From Oscillospiraceae bacterium (GTDB taxonomy: Bacteria; Bacillota_A; Clostridia; Oscillospirales; Oscillospiraceae): DNA of 16,535 bases. A program made the position numbers and the translations under genes. The stretch's first letter is position 1, and each line of letters starts with the position of its first letter. The stretch is taken from the NCBI GenBank assembly GCA_902795095.1, contig CADBKB010000024.1, forward strand, positions 1 through 16,535, in the 5' to 3' direction. Under the pieces are notes generated by a model. The model did no database searches. It was not told the origin of the DNA and saw only the letters and a program-made list of their open reading frames with translations. Shown one piece after another: positions 8,159 through 12,941 of this stretch.

Positions 8159-8795
8159 AGGTTTTTCCCTCCTTGCGGAACGCGCAGATATCTCTCATAG
8201 GGCAGTGTCCGCAGCCGGACCTGCGGGATCGGGGCGTGGGACTCACGCCAAGGATGGCGGTGACGGATTTCTGGGGCAGCATCAGGCCGCTTTCCGTCAG
8301 GGTGACGCCGATGCGCCGGGTGACGTTCAACGCGGAGAACAGGACCTTCTGGTGGCCCAGGGGCAGATCGCCGTAGCCCGGGCTGTAGCGGTCGGTGAGA
8401 TAATTCGGCGCGACCTGTGCGGCCAGATCGGCGCAGAAATTGTCGCACACGTTCTCGATGGCCCCGTCGGCACAGGCGTCCAGGATCAGAGCCTCGGCCA
8501 TATCCCGCACCTGGGTGCGTTTGATGAGCAGCTCCACCTCGCTGCCCAGGGTGGCGGCAAACAGGACGATTTCTCCGCAGCCCCGAAGCAGGTTTCTCAG
8601 ATCCTGCCCGGCGATCAGATAATCGTTCTCCTCCGTCATGGGAAGCCTTCGCCAAACCAGCCGCGGCTTCGCCGCCGCCATGAGGTCTGAGCCCAGGGCC
8701 TCGACCCGGTCAAGCAATTCTGGATCCGGCGCGCCGCGCACGCCGAGATATCGCGCTGCCTCTGCGCTGTCGATCTTTGTCAGCCGCGCTTCCAT
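8145..8795 (-). CDS. Methionine synthase activation-domain protein (stand-alone)
   Basis: Supplies the AdoMet-dependent reductive reactivation that rescues methionine synthase when its cobalamin is oxidised. The protein is 216 aa from the ATG at 8795, chosen because GAGGGGGG precedes it; the open frame continues 45 codons upstream through the promoter. The activation-domain signature is seen in the middle: DRYSPGYGDLPLGHQ, then VTLTESGLMLPQKSV and AILGVS. The C-terminus carries a cysteine cluster, CGHCPMRDICAF, plus one more Cys, which E. coli MetH lacks; it could bind a metal or an iron-sulfur cluster. The stop overlaps the metH start by 14 bases, so the two are made together. No methylenetetrahydrofolate reductase gene is next to them. 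Confidence 0.9.
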   Translation of the reverse strand: MEARLTKIDSAEAARYLGVRGAPDPELLDRVEALGSDLMAAAKPRLVWRRLPMTEENDYLIAGQDLRNLLRGCGEIVLFAATLGSEVELLIKRTQVRDMAEALILDACADGAIENVCDNFCADLAAQVAPNYLTDRYSPGYGDLPLGHQKVLFSALNVTRRIGVTLTESGLMLPQKSVTAILGVSPTPRSRRSGCGHCPMRDICAFRKEGKTCEDQ

Positions 8796-8822
8796 CGCCG
8801 GACCCCCCCTCAGATTTGTATT

Positions 8823-8851
8823 ATGATATATCATTTGCCCATAAAAAGCAA
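8823..8851 (-). promoter_or_regulatory. Possible sigma-A promoter of the methionine synthase pair
   Basis: On the minus strand TTGCTT (8851-8846) and TATCAT (8828-8823) are separated by 17 bases. This gives a leader of only about 20-25 bases before the activation gene. It sits between the terminator of the upstream operon and the ribosome binding site, where a promoter is needed. The boxes match the consensus only moderately. Confidence 0.4.
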
Positions 8852-8861
8852 TCACGACGGC

Positions 8862-8907
8862 AAAAAATCCGCTGTATTCCCTTCCGAAGAAGGGTACACA
8901 GCGGATT
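8862..8907 (-). terminator. Rho-independent terminator after the 110-aa protein gene
   Basis: A perfect 10-bp outer stem (8866-8875 with 8898-8907) continues through two mismatches into an inner CCCTT/AAGGG stem with a six-base loop. On the minus strand a run of six T (8867-8862) follows. It starts 10 bases after the stop codon of the 110-aa gene and separates the radical SAM operon from the methionine synthase operon. Confidence 0.85.
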
Positions 8908-8916
8908 ATGAACGTA

Positions 8917-9249
8917 TTATTTCTGCGCACGCTGGCGTTCCATCTCCTGCTTCATCCTGTGACAGGCCCGCGTCGTTGCGGCGGAATTGATCACCGCAAA
9001 CCCCGTTCCCTTATCGATAAAGATTCTCGGCACGGTGAAAAAAAGCGTATCGGAACCATTCCGCACCCGAATCATTCTCCCCAAAGGTTTGATCCAGGCT
9101 ATGCTTACTTCACGAAGATCGTTGAAGACATAGGTTTCTTTTTCGCTCCGGATGCAGAATGGAACAGAGGATTCATCCAATACGCCCTTCGTGACGATGG
9201 TCTGCGTCGTAACCTGTTCGGTTTTGCAGTAAACAACCTTTACACTCAT
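8917..9249 (-). CDS. Unrecognised 110-aa protein, last gene of the radical SAM operon
   Basis: I do not recognise this protein. From the ATG at 9249 it has 110 residues, with AAGGAG eight bases upstream, so it is very likely translated. There is no signal peptide or membrane segment. The sequence alternates short hydrophobic runs typical of beta-strands (SVKVVYCK, ETYVFNDLREVSIAWI, GRMIRVRNGSDTLFFTVP) and ends in a basic helix (TTRACHRMKQEMERQRAQK). That outline could fit a small beta-barrel with a C-terminal helix, as in PH-like folds, but this is only a guess. Its base composition is nearer even and its codons less GC-biased than its neighbours, which suggests a different history or low expression. 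It follows the DUF2344 gene by 41 bases and precedes a terminator. Confidence 0.8.
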   Translation of the reverse strand: MSVKVVYCKTEQVTTQTIVTKGVLDESSVPFCIRSEKETYVFNDLREVSIAWIKPLGRMIRVRNGSDTLFFTVPRIFIDKGTGFAVINSAATTRACHRMKQEMERQRAQK

Positions 9250-9290
9250 AACAAAACTCCTTCTTTGTTTCCAAACACACGATCCACCGA

Positions 9291-9950
9291 TTAACGAAAT
9301 ACCGTCCCATCCTCGGTCAGCACCTGCATGCGTGCCACGGAAGAAAAGTCCGGCGCATAAGCCGGCAGCTCCCGGTCGACGGCCTCGGGGATGCGGGCGG
9401 GATTGAGGGCCGGGTCCTGGGCCGAGATCAGACACTCCAGATGCAGGGTGTTCTCATCCGGCTGCGTCACGCTCAGCTCCTTCATCATTTCCAGAATGTT
9501 CTGGGTGACGACGGCGCCGCTCTTCGTCTTTTTCTCAAACAGGAGCTCGTCGCGCCCGAACAGCGCTTCGATGGCCTGGGCCGCGCCTGCCGGGACGCCA
9601 TTGTCGTACTCCATGGTCAGGGCGATCCGCAGCCATTTCAAATGCTTTACCTTCATTTCGCCCTCATAGACCTCGGCGATCTCGACCCCCGCGGGCAGCA
9701 CCCGGTTGAGGCGTTCGCACAGATTCGAGGCGTCCTGCCCCTCTTCCAGCTCGAAATCCATGATCTCACAGACGCTGGAAACGCCCACGGACAGAGGCAG
9801 AGCCAGGGATAGATTCGGGTGCGGCGTGTAGCCGTGGGAATGGGCCAGCAGGAGCCCGGCCCGGCGGAAGCCGCGCTGGAGCACCCGCATCAGATCCAGA
9901 TGGGACATCCAGATCGCGTCCCCCGTTTTGGAAAACCGCGCCCTAAGCAT
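9291..9950 (-). CDS. DUF2344 protein (TIGR03936-like), partner of the radical SAM protein
   Basis: A 219-aa cytoplasmic protein of the TIGR03936/DUF2344 family, found next to or fused to TIGR03960 radical SAM proteins in Clostridia and some other bacteria; its function is unknown. The family signature fills the N-terminus: RARFSKTGDAIWMSHLDLMR, then RRAGLLLAHSHGYTPHPNLS and ALPLSVGVSS. The ATG at 9950 has GGAGG nine bases upstream and overlaps the stop of the radical SAM gene by 8 bases, so the two products are probably made in step and may form a complex. In many Clostridia the next genes are ribonuclease G and rplU; here a 110-aa unknown follows instead. Confidence 0.9.
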   Translation of the reverse strand: MLRARFSKTGDAIWMSHLDLMRVLQRGFRRAGLLLAHSHGYTPHPNLSLALPLSVGVSSVCEIMDFELEEGQDASNLCERLNRVLPAGVEIAEVYEGEMKVKHLKWLRIALTMEYDNGVPAGAAQAIEALFGRDELLFEKKTKSGAVVTQNILEMMKELSVTQPDENTLHLECLISAQDPALNPARIPEAVDRELPAYAPDFSSVARMQVLTEDGTVFR

Positions 9951-11778
9951 CGCAATCCACCTCCCTGAGAAGCTTGTCCGCCCCGCAGGCGCTGCAGGCC
10001 GTGCGGCAGTCGGGGGTCGTCAGGCCCCGGTAGGCCCGATCGCGTTCCCGCCGGAAGAACTCCCGGCGAACGCCCACGGAAATGGTCTGCCAGGGGAAGA
10101 TCTCGTCGTCGCCGTAACCCCGGGTGGTGTAGAAGTCCGGGTCGATCCCCAGATCGCGGAACACGTCCAGCCAGGTCTGATAATCGAAATACTCGTCCCA
10201 GCCGTCCAGACGGCAGCCCCGGCGCACGACCTCCTCCAGCACGGCGCACAGCCGCCGGTCGCCCCGGGCCAGCACCGCCTCGAGGCGGGAAAGATCCGGC
10301 GCATGCCAGTTGTACTCGACGCTTTTCGACAGCATCATGGATTTGAGCAGCTTCTGCTTGCGGGTGTACTCCTCCGGCGTGTCCTGCTTTTCCCACTGGA
10401 AGGGGGTGAAGGGCTTGGGGACGAAATAGGCCGTGGACACGTGCACCCGCAGGCCCCGCTTTTTATTGACCGCGTTCGCCCGCCAGGTCTTGATGACCTT
10501 GTACACGAGCTCCGCGATGCCCTGTACGTCCTCGTCCGTCTCCGTGGGCAGGCCCAGCATGAAGTACAGCTTCACGTTGTTCCAGCCGCCGGAGAAGGCG
10601 GTGGCGCAGGTGGTGAGGATCTCCTCCTCGGTGACGTTCTTGTTGATGGCGTCGCGCAGGCGCTGGGTGCCCGCCTCCGGGGCGAAGGTCAGGCCGCTCT
10701 TGCGCACCTTCTGCAGCTTGAGCATCAATTCCCTTGAGAAGTTGTCCGCCCGCAGGGATGGCACGGAGAGATTGATCTTCCGGGGTATGGTGTAGTCCAG
10801 CAGCTCGTCCATCAGCGGCGCCAGTTCGCGGTAGTCGGAGGTGGACAGGCTGGACATGGTGATCTCGTGGTTGCCGGAATCCTCCAGCGCTTCCCTCGCC
10901 TGCTCGCACAGCACCTTCGCGCTGCGCTTGCGCACCGGACGGTAGCAGAAGCCCGCCTGGCAGAACCGGCAGCCCCGGATGCAGCCTCGCATGACCTCCA
11001 GATTCGTGCGGTCGTGGACGATCTCCGTGTTGGGCACGATGGTCTTCGCGGGATAGTAGGCGCTGTCCAGGTCCTCGATGATCCGCTTTGTCACCGTCGC
11101 CGGCGCGCCGTACAGGGGCGTGATGGCGGCGATGGTGCCGTCGGGGTTGTAGGTATGCTCATAAAAGGAGGGCACATAGATCCCCTCCAGCTTGCTCAGC
11201 GCCAGGAGAAAGGCATGCTTCGACCAGTTCTCGCGCTTGGCCCGCCGGTAGAGCTCCACGATCTGTACGGTCAGCTCCTCTCCCTCGCCCAGGGAGAAGA
11301 AATCCACGAACGCCGCCAGCGGCTCGGGATTGTAAGCGCAGGTGCCGCCGGCAAATACGATGTTCTCCAGGCCATCCCGCTCGTCTGCGTGCAGGGGCAC
11401 CCCCGCCAGCAGCAGCATATTGAGCACATTGGTATAGCTCATTTCATAGCCGATGGAGAAGGCGATCATATCAAACGCCTTCACCGGGTCCCGGCTCTCC
11501 AGGGCGAACAGGGGGATGGCATTGTCGCGCATGGCCTGCTCCATATCGCCCCAGGGGGCGAAGACCCGCTCACACCAGACGCCGGGCATCTCGTTCATCA
11601 CACCGTAGAGGATGCGGAAACCCAGATTGGACATGCCGAGCTCATAGAGGTCCGGGAAGCAGAACGCCACCCGCACCTCGATCTCCTCTTTATTTTTCAT
11701 AACGGCGTTGTACTCTCCGCCCACATATCGGGCGGGCTTGGCCACCGTGGGGAGGATCCGCCGGAGCATGTCAGTCAT
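9943..11778 (-). CDS. TIGR03960-type radical SAM protein of unknown reaction
   Basis: A 611-aa radical SAM protein; these bind a 4Fe-4S cluster and cleave S-adenosylmethionine to start radical chemistry, but the substrate of this family is unknown. The cluster motif is Cys266-x3-Cys270-x2-Cys273 in MRGCIRGCRFCQAGF. The N-terminal 200 residues (with VAFCFPDLYELGMSNLG and SIGYEMSYTNVLNML) resemble a degenerate cobalamin-binding domain of B12-dependent radical SAM enzymes. Further family segments are ISLSVPSLRAD-like NLSVPSLRADNF, TFAPEAGTQRLRD, and KLYFMLGLPTETDEDV. The C-terminus has a small Cys cluster (CRTACSACGADKLL). The ATG at 11778 has GAGG seven bases upstream and overlaps the M50 gene stop as ATGA. 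An ATG three codons downstream is possible. It is paired with the DUF2344 gene by an 8-base overlap. Confidence 0.92.
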   Translation of the reverse strand: MTDMLRRILPTVAKPARYVGGEYNAVMKNKEEIEVRVAFCFPDLYELGMSNLGFRILYGVMNEMPGVWCERVFAPWGDMEQAMRDNAIPLFALESRDPVKAFDMIAFSIGYEMSYTNVLNMLLLAGVPLHADERDGLENIVFAGGTCAYNPEPLAAFVDFFSLGEGEELTVQIVELYRRAKRENWSKHAFLLALSKLEGIYVPSFYEHTYNPDGTIAAITPLYGAPATVTKRIIEDLDSAYYPAKTIVPNTEIVHDRTNLEVMRGCIRGCRFCQAGFCYRPVRKRSAKVLCEQAREALEDSGNHEITMSSLSTSDYRELAPLMDELLDYTIPRKINLSVPSLRADNFSRELMLKLQKVRKSGLTFAPEAGTQRLRDAINKNVTEEEILTTCATAFSGGWNNVKLYFMLGLPTETDEDVQGIAELVYKVIKTWRANAVNKKRGLRVHVSTAYFVPKPFTPFQWEKQDTPEEYTRKQKLLKSMMLSKSVEYNWHAPDLSRLEAVLARGDRRLCAVLEEVVRRGCRLDGWDEYFDYQTWLDVFRDLGIDPDFYTTRGYGDDEIFPWQTISVGVRREFFRRERDRAYRGLTTPDCRTACSACGADKLLREVDCDA

Positions 11779-12383
11779 GTCTTACCTCGCGCAGTTGTTT
11801 TTTTCATTATATCCGGGATCGGTCCGGATGGCAACATGAAATTGCGCTCCCGCGCCAGGTTCGCCAGCAGCAGCGCATAGAGCGCTGCCGGTCCGGCGCC
11901 GAACCGGCGACACAGCAGCAGCGCTCCCACGGCCAGGACAGCCAGCGTCAGTGCCTCCGCCGCCCCGCCCACAGCCGCGGCAGCGCGCAGCGGAAGCGCC
12001 GCAATCAACGCCGCGCGCAGCGCCCTGCCCCCGTCCAGCGGATACAGGGGCAGCAGATTTCCCGCGCCCATCGCCAGGGATAGGATCGCCGCTCCCGGCA
12101 GGCCCCTGCGCAGCGCCCAGCATGCCAGCAGATTCACCGCCGGACCCGCCAGGGCACAGACAAATTCAGTTCTCGGCGCCATGGTCCCCGTCTCGATCAC
12201 GGCACCCAGAGCCCCCAGCCGGATCCTCCGCACCGGCACCGCGCACAGGCAAAGCGCCGCCAGATGTCCCAGCTCATGGGCCGCTCCAAGCAGGAGCGCC
12301 GACCAGAATACGCCACCGGGCAGCAGAAAGCAGGCCAGGCAGCAAAGGACGACAAAGCCGGGGCGGACGTCAAGCCGGCTCAT
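11775..12383 (-). CDS. M50 family intramembrane metalloprotease (SpoIVFB-like)
   Basis: A 202-aa polytopic membrane protein of the site-2 protease family. The zinc-binding HELGH motif is at residues 36-40 and the second ligand motif, NLLPLYPLDGG, places Asp117; both are intact, so it should be an active zinc protease. Several hydrophobic segments surround them (about 8-45, 76-92, 98-113, 127-160). SpoIVFB in Bacillus cleaves pro-sigma-K in the mother-cell membrane. The short length, the lack of PDZ or CBS domains and the co-occurrence of SpoIVB in this window favour a SpoIVFB role here, but pro-sigma-K is not in view. The ATG at 12383 overlaps the preceding small gene by 14 bases and has only a weak ribosome binding site, suggesting coupling. 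The downstream radical SAM gene overlaps it by 4 bases. Confidence 0.88.
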   Translation of the reverse strand: MSRLDVRPGFVVLCCLACFLLPGGVFWSALLLGAAHELGHLAALCLCAVPVRRIRLGALGAVIETGTMAPRTEFVCALAGPAVNLLACWALRRGLPGAAILSLAMGAGNLLPLYPLDGGRALRAALIAALPLRAAAAVGGAAEALTLAVLAVGALLLCRRFGAGPAALYALLLANLARERNFMLPSGPIPDIMKKTTARGKT

Positions 12384-12690
12384 CGCTCAGTTCCGTACAG
12401 AACGCCGCCCAGGCCTCCCCCAGTCCCTCTCCCTCCTCCAGCGCCTGCTCCATGCTGAAAAACGCCTGCTGCACCTGCTCGCTGCCGTCGCCCACCACCC
12501 AGCGCCGCAGCGATGCGGCGCTCTCCGGCCACAGGATCCGGCACAGCAGCGCCGCCATGCACAGCCCGAGGGCCAGCGTCATCCGAATCCGCCCGGACAG
12601 CGCCCCGACACGCTTCGGACGCCTTGGCACACGGCAAGGGATCCGAGCCGCTGCTTCCGGCTCGATCAGAGGGATCTTTTCCTCTTCCAT
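12370..12690 (-). CDS. 106-aa one-TM protein upstream of the M50 protease (possible reduced SpoIVFA-like partner)
   Basis: The ATG at 12690 has GAGG seven bases upstream. The protein has an arginine-rich cytoplasmic-looking N-terminus (about 1-36), one membrane helix (MTLALGLCMAALLCRILW, about 37-54) and an external segment of about 50 residues ending SMEQALEEGEGLGEAWAAFC. In Bacillus and many Clostridia the gene before the M50 protease encodes SpoIVFA, a one-TM protein with a LytM/M23-like outer domain that holds SpoIVFB inactive and is cut by SpoIVB. Position and topology match, but the M23 domain is missing. Calling it a SpoIVFA equivalent is inference from context; I see no diagnostic motif. 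It overlaps the M50 gene by 14 bases. No clear promoter is visible in front of it. Confidence 0.78.
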   Translation of the reverse strand: MEEEKIPLIEPEAAARIPCRVPRRPKRVGALSGRIRMTLALGLCMAALLCRILWPESAASLRRWVVGDGSEQVQQAFFSMEQALEEGEGLGEAWAAFCTELSDEPA

Positions 12691-12757
12691 ACGCTCACCT
12701 CAGGCAAGCATATGCGCGGCCATGCCGGAAAATCCCGGCAGAAAGTCCCCGTCTGCA

Positions 12758-12786
12758 TTGACAAAATCCCGGCGATGGGATAGACT
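12758..12786 (+). promoter_or_regulatory. Putative sigma-A promoter of the SLH/SGNH gene
   Basis: A perfect TTGACA (12758-12763) is followed after 17 bases by TAGACT (12781-12786). It points toward the SLH gene, whose ATG is about 150 bases further on. The resulting leader (about 12793-12941) is rather long and AT-rich; I recognise no riboswitch in it. Confidence 0.55.
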
Positions 12787-12941
12787 AAACACAGAAACTC
12801 CGCGCTTTTGCATTATGTTTGAATATCTTCCGTAAATGTCGGATTTTTTAAGAATACTGCTCGATCCGGCGTTTTATTCTGCGCACTTTCAATCAATGCG
12901 AACCCGCGGGAAAAGAAGAAAAGATTCAGGAGGAAACGGCT

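Noticed and set aside
8796..8861. Cobalamin or SAM riboswitch in front of the methionine synthase operon
   Set aside because: Only 66 bases lie between the terminator T-run and the start codon, too little for either riboswitch, and no matching conserved segments are seen.
8796..8930. Upstream extension of the activation protein, and of the 110-aa protein to 9435
   Set aside because: The first extension runs through a terminator and promoter, the second is antisense-like coding inside DUF2344; both lack family support, and internal ATGs have good ribosome binding sites.
12723..12740. Small hairpin TGCCGG/CCGGCA between the divergent genes
   Set aside because: Six base pairs with no T-run and no symmetric operator context; could easily be chance in GC-rich DNA.
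12691..12757. Sigma-E-like promoter (GCATATGCT) for the M50 operon
   Set aside because: Only a partial -10 match, no -35 at correct spacing, and the start would be almost on the ATG.
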